Shown here piece after piece: positions 35,055-46,800 of a stretch of DNA of 50,737 nucleotides. The first letter of the stretch is position 1, and every line of letters begins with the position of its first letter. The stretch comes from Pedobacter borealis DSM 19626 (GTDB lineage Bacteria > Bacteroidota > Bacteroidia > Sphingobacteriales > Sphingobacteriaceae). Made by a program: the position numbers and the translations under genes. Below the pieces are notes generated by a model. That model was not told where the DNA came from, made no database searches, and worked only from the letters and a program-made list of their open reading frames with translations. The DNA lies in contig NZ_JAUG01000025.1 in NCBI RefSeq assembly GCF_000708285.2, positions 1-50,737 on the forward strand, written 5' to 3'.

Positions 35055-37644
35055 ATAGGTTTTGATGCCTGTGGTACGATTTTAAAATTTTAAAGGTATG
35101 CTCGAACTCGTAACTGCTTAGGTTAGAATAATCGGGCATTGAGATTTTATATACCGTTAAAAAGTTTAACAATTCTTTAATTACGTTTGATACTTCTTCT
35201 GATTCTTCGGTATGTTTTAGGGTATCGATCTTACTTAATAACAGGGCAATCTCGAACATCTTAAAATCATTCTTTCCCGTAATATCCAAGCCGATATTAG
35301 TTTCGATAAGTGCTTGTTCGTAATTATGTGTAGCGATGTAAAAGTTGGCTTTAAAAACACTAAAGCTGGCCAATATAAAATTGGTATAATAGGTGTAATC
35401 GCTGCTGATGATTTTATCAACAAATTGCATAATGCGCTGCGCTTTTTTAAAATAGTTGAGCTTGATATAGGTTTGACCTAAGTGAAGCAGTAAAAAAGAA
35501 GAGAAAACGGAATGTCTTACATAAAAAATATTGGGGTACTTAGTCAGAATAGCCATAATAAAGCGGTGGCATTCTGCATAGCTTTTTTGAGAAAATAAGG
35601 TAATTAATACCAAGCGGTAAGAGAGTATTTCGGTAGAAGTGATTTCTTCGTTTTTCTGTGGTTTACTCTGATCTATCTCCTGGCAAAGTTTTATTATTTT
35701 GTCGTCCAGGGTTTTACTCTCGTTAGGTTTATTAACCAGGTTATTGTAGAAATAAAGAATTAAATCATAAGGATTAATTGGGAACAATTCATTTAATCTT
35801 TTGTAGTTCCGCTTTAACAGCTGCATGGTATTGGCTAAAGCTACTTTGTCCACATCAATTAGATTAACGTTGCATTCTATTACGTGCAGGATAATCTGAA
35901 TGTCTTCATTGAATACGTTCTCTGAAATGGTTTTGATGGTTTCCTTATACAGGTTGCTCATGGTTCGCCCTGTAACCATAATGTCGATAAAATCGACGCC
36001 AATGCTTAACTTATTGAAATTAGAATTGGGTTTGCCAAGTTCGTATTTAGACACGTAACAGATAAAATCGAAAGCACTGTTTTTTTCAATGTTGGTAAAT
36101 GGCAGCCTGAAAATGTTTTTTAAGGCTGCAATCTCATTTCTGGTGATACAGAACCTAATTGCCCAGTTAAGTATATAGTCTCTTAGCGAGGTTTGGCTAG
36201 GGAAACTGTTTAATATGTGCTCGAAAAATGATTTGCAAGGCCTGTATTCAAACTTATCAGTGATCTGTATAAATAGGAAATAGGTATAAATATCGTCGTT
36301 TAAAAAGCGGACAATTTCTGTAGGGATGGCAGTACTTAATCTTTTTTCTTCGATGATGATCCCGGCATGCAAAAGTTCTTCGTATGCATCGGGATAACAG
36401 TTGATATAACTCAGGATTTTTTCTTTAGAAACCCTTAATTTCTTATTTCCTTCTGAAATGCTATCGCTTATTTTTTTAAGGAGAAATACTTTTTCGGTGC
36501 TTTTTTTTGCCAGAAACACGCGTTTCTCTAAGAAATAGCTAATTAATTCATAATGTAATAAAGGATTACTCAGCTCAAGATGGTGGTTCTCATCTTTGAG
36601 CTTGAAATAAACCTGTAACCAGAATGGTGTTTTAAACTGAGTTAATAGGGGCAGGCTTACATCTGCCCGGTTGATAATTTTGTTTTCTATATTGCTTAAG
36701 GTGTAGAGTACCTCATCAACATTTAACGATGGTACATTACTTAGGGTTTCCTCATCATAAAATAAGCCCGTATACCAGGCTTTAGTTAAAGATGCAGAAC
36801 CGTAAACAGCAGGCCGAAGATTAATCCAACTATTCGTTCGCAAGCCAAATGCGAGCTTAACAAAGTTGTTTTCTTCAATACTATATAAAAAGTCGATAAA
36901 GGTTTTAAAATAATTACTTCTTGCTAAATGTTCATCAATACCATCAACAATAATAATGAAACGGCCTTCTCTCTTTTCGGGATTTTTTTTAAAAAAACTG
37001 ATTAACTCGGTAAGGCTCCCAAACTTAAATTCTTTTAAAAACCAGTCTTTTAAAGTATTTCCAGTTTGAATAATGGTATTAATACTGGTAGAGTTAACCA
37101 ATAAAACGATGTCGTTTTTGTAGAGTGCATTTTCTGATAAGAAAAAATACTCTATCATGTGTGCAAGCAGTATCGATTTTCCCTGGCTAGGTTGAGCACT
37201 TATGGTTGTAAACTGGTAGTTATTTTTTAAGAAATAATCAAAATCAGGGTAAAAAAAACTTCTGTTGGCGGTAGCATTGAATGGAACGCCCGAATTATTT
37301 TTATTTGCAATTAACGATATCTCTGTAATAGCATGTGTTTTTAGCTTTAAATCTTGCCAGATATTTTGAATGGAGGTAGCTTGGTTTTCCTTGTCTTTAC
37401 AAAATGAGTCCCAATCGTTATAGCCTATATATTGTGATAAGCTATTTAAAGTAAATAAAGAGAATTTATGTAAAGTGTTCGCAAAGCCAAAAAATCGCTT
37501 GATAGTTGTTTCACTTACGTAATTTTTGGTTTCTTGAAATACATACTCGGAAATAGTCTTACAATGAGATGGGTCGATATTTCTCAAACCAGATTTTATA
37601 AGGACAAACTTCCTGAGTTCGATAAGGAGATCGTTAGCATTCAT
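35053..37644 (-). CDS. STAND/NACHT-like P-loop NTPase with N-terminal HTH-like segment and TPR-like C-terminus
   Basis: An 863-residue cytoplasmic protein. The N-terminal 75 residues (CKTISEYVFQETKNYVSET then TIKRFFGF) form a small helical module, seen in Bacteroidota proteins, that looks like a helix-turn-helix. It is followed by a P-loop NTPase domain with Walker A AQPSQGKS (about 150-157), Walker B FIIIVDGIDE (about 229-238, D234/D237/E238) and a sensor-like FGLRTNSW (R269), then a winged-helix-like region. The C-terminal third is helical and TPR-like (LGQTYIKLNYFKKAQRIMQF; THNYEQALIETNIGL). This order, effector or DNA-binding head, switch NTPase and repeat sensor, is that of STAND proteins, which act as signal-responsive regulators or as defence sensors. 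It stands alone, divergent from the giant adhesin gene 240 bases away. I cannot assign a function. Confidence 0.75.
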   Translation of the reverse strand: MNANDLLIELRKFVLIKSGLRNIDPSHCKTISEYVFQETKNYVSETTIKRFFGFANTLHKFSLFTLNSLSQYIGYNDWDSFCKDKENQATSIQNIWQDLKLKTHAITEISLIANKNNSGVPFNATANRSFFYPDFDYFLKNNYQFTTISAQPSQGKSILLAHMIEYFFLSENALYKNDIVLLVNSTSINTIIQTGNTLKDWFLKEFKFGSLTELISFFKKNPEKREGRFIIIVDGIDEHLARSNYFKTFIDFLYSIEENNFVKLAFGLRTNSWINLRPAVYGSASLTKAWYTGLFYDEETLSNVPSLNVDEVLYTLSNIENKIINRADVSLPLLTQFKTPFWLQVYFKLKDENHHLELSNPLLHYELISYFLEKRVFLAKKSTEKVFLLKKISDSISEGNKKLRVSKEKILSYINCYPDAYEELLHAGIIIEEKRLSTAIPTEIVRFLNDDIYTYFLFIQITDKFEYRPCKSFFEHILNSFPSQTSLRDYILNWAIRFCITRNEIAALKNIFRLPFTNIEKNSAFDFICYVSKYELGKPNSNFNKLSIGVDFIDIMVTGRTMSNLYKETIKTISENVFNEDIQIILHVIECNVNLIDVDKVALANTMQLLKRNYKRLNELFPINPYDLILYFYNNLVNKPNESKTLDDKIIKLCQEIDQSKPQKNEEITSTEILSYRLVLITLFSQKSYAECHRFIMAILTKYPNIFYVRHSVFSSFLLLHLGQTYIKLNYFKKAQRIMQFVDKIISSDYTYYTNFILASFSVFKANFYIATHNYEQALIETNIGLDITGKNDFKMFEIALLLSKIDTLKHTEESEEVSNVIKELLNFLTVYKISMPDYSNLSSYEFEHTFKILKSYHRHQNL

Positions 37645-37798
37645 TAATTAACAGATGGGGATGACTTAGCGCTAATGTCATCATAATTCCACAATTGAGG
37701 AAATCTATTCATAAAGAAAGCCCTGTATGAATAAAATGAATGAAACGAATTGCATAAAAATGAATAGCAATGGATAGGACAGGATGCTATTCTAGATT

Positions 37799-37806
37799 TA
37801 GATTTG
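37799..37806 (+). promoter_or_regulatory. Candidate -7 box (TAGATTTG) for the adhesin operon
   Basis: TAGATTTG fits TAnnTTTG and lies 78 bases before the adhesin ATG, in the 240-base divergent gap. The gap also has two AAAATGAAT direct repeats (about 37732-37765) that could be a binding site. No clear -33 box is seen. Confidence 0.4.
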
Positions 37807-37884
37807 TCATTATATAATGCCCTGCAGAACATTTTACTGAATAGCGGCATTAGCACATAGTAAGTCTCTAAAATAACGCCTGAC

Positions 37885-40800
37885 ATGATGAAAACCCATA
37901 CTTTCTCGTCCCGGATAGGGATAATCCGCAATACTTGTGTTGCAATCATCATTCTATTAACGCTATTAACGCTCTTCTCCGCTAAATCGTATTCGCAAAC
38001 TAAAATTTATGCAAATACTGTAAGTAATTTAAGCCCCAATGGGATGTCTTCTTTGGTGGGGTGTGGTGGTTTAAACCTTAGTCCCTGCTATAATACGCCT
38101 ACTGTAGACAATGCCGGAAATGCAATTTTGCAAGATAATACGTTTGCAACTGTAAAATCGTCAAGTGGTTTAGCGCTTAATATTGGAGCTTACACAGGAG
38201 AGCTGGAAATTAAATTTCCTGGAAATGTTCCGGCAGGAACAACTTCTTATGTGAGAATTAATTTTGATGCAGATGTGCTAAATGCTTTATTAGGCGGAAA
38301 TCTTGGAGGATTACTGGCTGATGTATTAGGAGGTGTTGCATTGGGTAATCACGCTTTCGAAGTTGGTGCCCGCAATTCGAGTGGCACAACTGTGCTTAGC
38401 GGATCAAGTACCAGTGCTTTTCCAAATCAAAATTTAAGATTAGTTAAAGATGCCAATGGCTTTTTTTACGTTGCAATAACACCAACAGCAACTTATGACA
38501 GGGTTTATGTAAAAGATATAACAAGTGCTTTAGTAGGACTTAATACAACACAACATACAGATGTTTACTATGCCTTTTACGGTAGTGGAATTGATCCTTG
38601 TGCCCAGGCATTTACTACAGGGTATGAAGGAACCGGTATTACGCTCGATGCCTTGCAATTGGGCAGTTCGGGTGTAACCAATAGTGAAAGGGCAATTGAT
38701 TCGGACCCAAATAATTTTTCTCAACTTAGTTTAGGTATACTTAGCGCGGGTTCATCCATTAGCCAAAATTTTTATTTTGCAACACCATCAAATCCAGGTG
38801 ATGATATTAACCTGAGATTTGGTACTACCTCTGCGTTGCTAACAGCAGGAGTTTTACAAAATATTTCGATAACGGCATATAATGGCGGTACCCTGGTATA
38901 TACCGGATCAGTACCAACAACCTTAAATTTAGATTTATTAGGGCTATTAAATAGCGGACAGCCGGTATCGATACCTTTTTCTCCAGGTGCAAATGTAGTA
39001 TACGACAGGGTGAAGGTAACACTAGGTTCGGCGGCGACTTTAAATCTTACACAAACGCTTAATGTTTATGGGGTAATCCGTTCTGCGGGTAGGCCAACAC
39101 CAACAAGCACTGCAATTTCTTCATGTTATAATAGTACAGTTGCTTTAAATGCGACTACGCCAAATACCAACGAATTGCTATGGTATGAGGCTATAGAAGG
39201 TGGAGTACCAGTAGACACCGTTGCCTTTAATGGTACTTTTACTACACCTCCATTAACCGCTACTAAAACTTATTACGTTGCTGCCAGAAGAGTAGGCTGT
39301 ACGGCCGAATCAACAAGGATTCCTGTTGTAATTACAGTAAACCCACAAATTATTTTTAATGGGGCAACATTAACTAACGCAACACCAGGCTTTGCTTATG
39401 CTAAACAATTAGATGCAGCTACTGGCGGTACAGCGGGTTATACTTATGCTTTGGCTGCTGGTAGTGCGTTACCGGCTGGTTTAACCTTATCGCAAACTGG
39501 TGCCATTACGGGAACACCAACTGTAACAGGTAATTCAACTTTCGATGTTGTGGCCACAGACAGTAAAGGCTGTAAAGCAACTGCAACTTATAATTTAACT
39601 GTTACGGCAGCATTGGTACTTACTCCAGGTGCGTTGCCTGATGGCGTAACAGGAACAGTTTATCCAACGCAGACTATTCCAGCTGCAATCGGTGGAACAG
39701 GACCATATACTTATAGTGCAACGGGTGTGCCTCCAGGGTTGACGTTTAATCCGACAACAAGAGAAATCACCGGAACACCAACTCAACCTGGAATATATAC
39801 GATACCAGTTACAGTTGTTGATGCGAACGGTAATACCATTACTTCAAATTATACTGTAAAAATTACTGATCCATTGTTATTACCTACAGCCACCTTAGCT
39901 AACGGCACAACTGGTACAGCTTATACTACGCAGATTATTCCAAGTGCAACTGGTGGAACAACACCTTACACGTATTCGGCAACAGGTCTTCCTCCTGGTT
40001 TAACTTTTAATCCGTCAACCAGGGCCATTACTGGTACACCAACAACACCAGGAACTTATACCGTACCCGTTACGGTAACCGATGCTGATGGAAAAACGGC
40101 AACTACAAATTATAGCATTACTGTAAATAGTCTATTGGTATTGCCAGCGGCAACCTTGCCGGATGGAACAGAAAATGTAGCTTATGCTACCCAGGTTCTG
40201 CCAGCTGCAACAGGTGGTGTTGGTCCTTATACTTATGTAGCTACTGATCTTCCTGCAGGATTAACATTTAATCCAACAACAAGAGAAGTTTCGGGAACAC
40301 CTACTCAGGCCGGAAATTATTCGATCGGTGTAACTGCAACAGATAGTGAAGGCAGAACCGCAAGTAATACTTATGCACTTAAAGTAATTGGTGTTTTATC
40401 ATTACCAGGTGCAACACTACCAAACGGTATTGTGGATACACCTTACCCAACACAAACCTTACCAGCGGTAACAGGCGGAACAGCTCCATATACTTATTTA
40501 GCAACAAACCTTCCTCCGGGGTTAAGTTTTAATACTGCAACAAGAGAAATTACGGGAACACCAACTTTAGGCGGAACTTTTACCATCTCTTTAACTGCAA
40601 CAGATGCAAACGGAAACAAAGCAACAACAGCTTATAGCTTAACTGTAACGGTTGATGCGCCGGTGGTTGCTGCAGCTACAGTTTGTGCTGGAAGCTCAGC
40701 TACATTAAGCGTTAGCAATTTGCAAGCTGGTGTAACGTATAACTGGTATGCTTCTACCGGAAGTACACCACTAGTTACCAATAATACAGGCGTTTTTGTA

Positions 40801-43800
40801 ACACCTGCGGTAACTGCTCCAACAGTATTTTATGTTGAGGCGGTATCTGGAACTGCAGTAAGCTCGAGAACTGCAGTTAATGTTTCGGTTAACCCACCAG
40901 CAACTACTGCAACGGTAACCACAAACAGCCAGGTAATTAACGCCGGACAGTCTACTACTTTATTAGCAACAGCTGATGCAGGAAATACCATTCAATGGTA
41001 CGATGCTGTTACAGGTGGAACACAGGTGGGTGCAGGTACTTCATTTACTACGCCAGCATTATCGGCGACTACTACTTATTATGTAGAAACTACAAATGCC
41101 AGCGGATGTAAAAGTGCAAGCCGGGTACCAGTAACCGTTACCGTGTTAAATAACGGTGGTGGTACTGCATGTAACGCTGCCAATTCGCAAAACTCTGGTA
41201 TAAACGGAATTTGTTTATTGTGCGGTATAACCAGCGCAGGAAATTCTACTGATGCTGATCCTTCTAACTTTACCAGGATATCTCTTGCAGCAGGTGCAGG
41301 TGGCTCAGGTTACCAACAATTAATTTTCCCTAACGTTGGAACAGCTACGGATAGTCTTCGTTTAGACTTAGCTTTGCCAACTGGTTTAACTGATGTTGGT
41401 CTTTTAAACAACGTAACCGTAACCGTATTAAATGGTACTACAGTTGTAAGAACAGTACAATTAAACGGCGGACTATTAAATCTCCAGTTGTTATCAGGTA
41501 ACCGCTTCGCTGCAACTATATTAGCAGGTGGTGCTTACGATAGGGTACAGGTTAGTTTCGGTGCATTAGTTACAGCTTTAACCAGTTTAGATGTTTATGG
41601 TGCAACCGTAATTTATCCTAACCCAACAGTAACAGCGGGTGCACAAACCATCTGTGCCGGAAGTACAGCAACTTTAACTGCAACAGCGAACGGTGGTACA
41701 ACATTAGCTTGGTACGATGCCGCAACCGGTGGTACACAATTAGGTACTGGCGAAACATTTACTACACCAGCTTTAACCGTTACTACAACTTATTATATTC
41801 AAGTAAGCAAAGGCGGTTGTCCGAACGTAACAAGAGTTCCGGTAATTGTAACCGTTACACCAGCATTACCAACACCAGTATTAGCCACAATTGCTAATGT
41901 TTGTGAAGGATCATCAGCAACCTTATCGGTTGCTAATCCAGATGCTGCTGTAACTTATAAATGGTACGATGCTGCAGTAGGTGGAAACTTAGTATTCACT
42001 GGTGCGGTATTTCCAACACCAGCATTAACAGCAGCTACTACTTATTATGTAGAAGCATCTCAAGGAAACTGTACAAGCACTACACGAGCAGCAGCAGCAG
42101 TATCGGTAAATCCTCGTCCGGCTTTACCAGTAGTCACTGCAAGTTCATCAACAGTGAGCGCAGGACAAACTGCAATTTTAACAGCTAGTTCAGCAGATCC
42201 AACCAATACTTTCAATTGGTATACTTCTAACACTTCAACTACACCAGTTTATGTAGGAGCTACTTATGTTACTCCTCCATTATTGGCAACTACAACTTAT
42301 TATATAGAATCAGTTTCTACCAATGGTTGTACTTCTGCAAGCCGTGTACAGGTTACCATCACAGTTGATGGAAATGGATCTCCAAACCCAGTACCATGCG
42401 AGGCAGCAACAACACAAGTTGATGGTGTTACAGGTGTAGCTTTATTATCAGGTGTGTTTAACCCAACATTAGCTATTGATAACGATACCCAAACCGCATC
42501 TTCATTGATAATGCCGGTAGGAGCGCTTGGTGCATCAGTTTATCAAAGAGTTGGTTTTGGATCATTATCTAAAGTAGGCGATACGGTACGTGTTTTAGTA
42601 TCATCTCCAGGAAAACTATTATCACTTTCGTTATTAGGAAACGCTTCCGTTACTACTTATGTTGGGACCAACAGTAATGGTGATTCTAAATTGTTAAATG
42701 ATAACTCAATCAATATTCAGTTGTTAAGCGGTAATACCCAGGCCTTAATCACTTTTGTTCCAACGAATGTTTTCGACGGAGTAGAAGTTAGATTAAACTC
42801 TGGTTTATTAGGTGCTTTAACATCAATCAATTTAAATTACGCACAACATATTTTGGTTGCACCAACTGTAGCATCAGCAAATGTTACGGCTTGTGTGGGC
42901 CAAACCGCTCAGCTTGAGGTAAGCAACCCATCAGCAAGTTTAACTTACAGATGGTACGATGCCACAGGCACTTACTTAACTGGTAAAGATGGTATCATAT
43001 TTACTACCCCAGTTTTAACAGGCGATACTAAATTCTACGTTGCCGCAGTTTCTGCAACTGGTTGTGTAAGCTATAAAACCGTAGTTAATGTAACTACAAA
43101 CCCAGCACCGGTAACACCAGATCTATTATCAGCATCTGTTAATACTTGTCCGAATACAGCTGTTACTTTCCAGGTTAAAAATCCAATTGTAGGTACAACT
43201 TATAACTGGTACGATGCTGCGGTAGGTGGAAACTTAGTATTCACTGGCGATAACTTTACAACACCTTTAATTACTGCAAATACCAGTTATTTTGTAGCAG
43301 CAGTTAATGGTTGCGGTGCTTCATCAACCAGAACAGAGGGCAAAATTATATTAGGAACCATTGATGTTCCGGTAATTACACCACCATTAGTAACCATCAG
43401 TGAAGGTTCTGTTGCCGTATTAAAAGCAATTTCGAGCACAGCAGGTGCAACCATTAACTGGTACACCACCGTAAACGGACTAATTCCGGTACATACGGGT
43501 GATACTTATGTAACGCCACAATTACCCGCAACTACTACTTATTATGTAGAAGCTACTATTCCTGGCGGCTGTACTGCAACAAGCAGGGCAACTGTAACCG
43601 TTACTGTAATTCCTAACGGTACACCTATAACCACACCTTGTGGAGCGGCTACAACAACAGTTGCAAGCGGTGTAACGGGAGTAGCTGTATTGGCTGGTGT
43701 TTTCAACCCAACTTTTGCGGTTGATAACGATATCAACACAGGATCTAGTTTGGTTATACCAGTGGGATTGCTAGGTGCATCTGTTTATCACCAGGTTGGC

Positions 43801-46800
43801 TTTACAGGATTATCAAACGTAGGTGATACTTTAAGAATGAAAATTACCACTCCGGGTGCATTGCTTTCGGTAGGGGTGTTAAACAACTTAACGGTAACTA
43901 CTTTCCAGGGCACAACCAGCAATAACGATGCTGTTTCTATATCTAACCCATTAATCAGCTTAAAATTATTACCAGGTGGTACGTCTGCTATATTAACCTT
44001 CGTTCCAACAAGTAAATTTGATGGAGCAGAATTGAGATTAAGCTCAGGTCTTTTAGGCGCATTAACATCTGTTAATTTAGATTATGCACAGCGTGTAATC
44101 ACCACACCAACAGTTACCGCAGCTACAGCAAGTGCTTGTCAAGGATCATCTGCAACCTTAGGTGTTCAGAATCCGCAAGCTGGTGTAGTATACAAATGGT
44201 ACTTAGGCACCACCTATCAAGCAGGAAAAGATGGAGCAACTTTCACAACAGACCCAGCTTTAACTCTTGGTACTTATACCTATTCAGTAACGGCAACAGC
44301 TAATGGTTGCGAGACTTTAGGAACCAAAGTAGTGGTAACTATTTTAGCTCCACCAGTAGCACCGATTCCATCAACTACCAACCCAGCTACAACTTGTATC
44401 GGCTCACCTGCTACCTTAAGTGTACAGGCTGTTGCAGGTATTACTTATAACTGGTACGATGCTGCTACAGGTGGCAACATGTTGGTAACCAACAACAGTA
44501 GCTTTATTACATCTGCATCACTTGCAGCAGGAACATACGATTATTATGTTGAAGCGGTAAGTGGAACAGGTTGTTCAAACTCAACACGTACCAAGGTTTC
44601 TATTATTGTTAATCCATCAGCAGTTGCTGCCGATGTAACGATAACTGGAACAACATCATTATGTGCTTCTGGTACAGCGGTGCTTACTGCAGCCAGTACA
44701 ACAGTAACCAGTCCGGTATTTACCTGGTATACTGATGCTGCTTTAACACAGGTTGCTTTTGTTGGTGCAGTATTTAATACACCAGCCATTACCGCAACTA
44801 CTAAATACTATGTTACCGTTAGCGGAACAAATAAATGTGCAAACACAGCAGGTAATGCAAAAGAGGTTATGGTAACGGTAAATCCTGTTGCTACCGCTGC
44901 AGCTATTAACTTAGCTGGAACAAGTACCGTTTGCGGAAGCTCTTCAGTTACTTTAAATGCAACAAGTACAACAGTAACCAACCCAGTATTTACCTGGTAC
45001 AGTGATGCGGCTTTAACTACTGTAGCGTTTACAGGAGCTAACTTTATTACTCCTGCACTTAATGCAACCACCACATATTATGTAACGGTTAAAGGCGATA
45101 ATAAATGTGAGAATACAGCAGCTACTGCAAAATCGATTACCATTACGGTTAATCCTTCGGCTACTGATTCAGACATTGCCATTAACGGAATTGCATCAAT
45201 CTGTAAAGGATCTACAGCGGCACTGTCTGCTTCAACAATAACAGTAATTAACCCAGTATTTACCTGGTACAGCAATGCAGCTTTAACTACAGTGGCCCAT
45301 GTAGGTGCCAGCTTTACTACACCTGCGCTTAATGCAACCACCACTTACTATGTAACTGTTAAAGGCGATAATAAATGTGAGAATTTAGCTGCAAATGCTA
45401 AGGTTGTTACCGTAACAGTTAAAGAGTTTGCAACTTCTGCAGATATTGCGGTAAGCAATGCTCAAATCTGTTCGGGTTCTACCGTAATGTTAATGGCTTC
45501 GAGTACTACGGTTACCCAACCGGTATTTACCTGGTATAGTGATGCATCATTAACAAGCGTTGTATTTACAGGTCCAACTTTCACAGTAACTGGTTTAACT
45601 GCCACTACTACTTATTATGTAACTGTTAAAGGTGCCAATAGATGTGAAAACAGTGCCGCAGATGCCAAAGTGGTAACAATAACCGTTAATCCTTTGGCAA
45701 CTACTACCGATATTATTCTTAGCGGAAGCACAGCGGCTTGCGCAGGATCATCGGCCGCATTAACTGCAACATCTGCAACAGTAACCAATCCGGTATTTAC
45801 CTGGTATAGCGATGCTGCTTTAACCAATGTAAGTTTCATTGGAGCAACATATACTACTCCAGCTTTAAATAGCACCACCACTTATTATGTAACGGTTAAA
45901 GGCGATAATAAATGTGAAAATACTGCAGCAACAGCAAGGGCAGTAGCCATTACCGTAAATGCATTACCAAACAACCCAGTGGTATCTGTTCCAAATGGAG
46001 GCATATGTGCAGGTGATGGAGCCACCCTAACAGTAACGAATACACAGGCAGGTGTTACTTACGAATGGTACACTGCAGCGGTTGGTGGTAATTTATTATT
46101 CACTGGCACAATATTCAATGTAACAGCCTTAGCTGCAACAACAGATTACTATATTTTAGCAATCGGAACTGGAGGTTGTAACAACAATGGTGGCCGTGTT
46201 ATAGTAACGGTTACTGTTAACGCAAAACCAACAGTGCCAACGGTAGCTTCAACATCGGTTAATGTTTGTACCGGAAGCCCAGCTGTATTAACGGTAACAA
46301 GTCCTCAAACAGGTGTAACATACAATTGGTACACTGTAGCTGTGGGCGGAACATTGGCTGGAACAGGCGTAAACTTTACCACTCCTGCGGTTAATGCAAA
46401 CATCACATACTATGTTGAAGGTGCAAATGGAACTTGTATCTCATCATCTAGAACTCCGGTAAATGTAATTGCACTACCAGTACCAGTTGCACCAGCATCG
46501 GTAACAGCAGCAAATGGAAGACTTTGCGCAGGTAGTTCAACCATATTAACGGTTAATAACCCGGTAACGGGATTAGTTTACAGATGGTATGCTGCAAGCT
46601 CTGGCGGTCCTGTACTGGCAGAAGGTATAACCTTTACTACACCAAACTTAACTGCTACCACAATCTACTACGTAGAGGCAATAGCTGTGGGTGGTTGTGC
46701 TAGTCCAACAAGAACAGGCGTTACGGTTAATGTACTGCCGGTATTAGAAAAACCAGTAGTAGTGGTGCAAAGTACAACACCAAACAGTGTAACCTTTGCA

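Noticed and set aside
35053..37644. Reading the STAND-type gene as part of a multi-gene defence island
   Set aside because: No restriction, CRISPR, toxin-antitoxin, CBASS or other defence gene lies near it in the window; the neighbours are surface-protein genes and repeats.
37644..37952. A 102-codon minus-strand open frame across the divergent promoter region
   Set aside because: It overlaps the start and signal peptide of the adhesin gene and covers the promoter region of both genes; no family resemblance.
44544..45881. Regularly spaced 81-88 codon open frames on the minus strand inside the adhesin gene
   Set aside because: They recur with the 270-base period of the tandem repeats and are by-products of the repeated coding sequence on the plus strand, with no start context or domain of their own.
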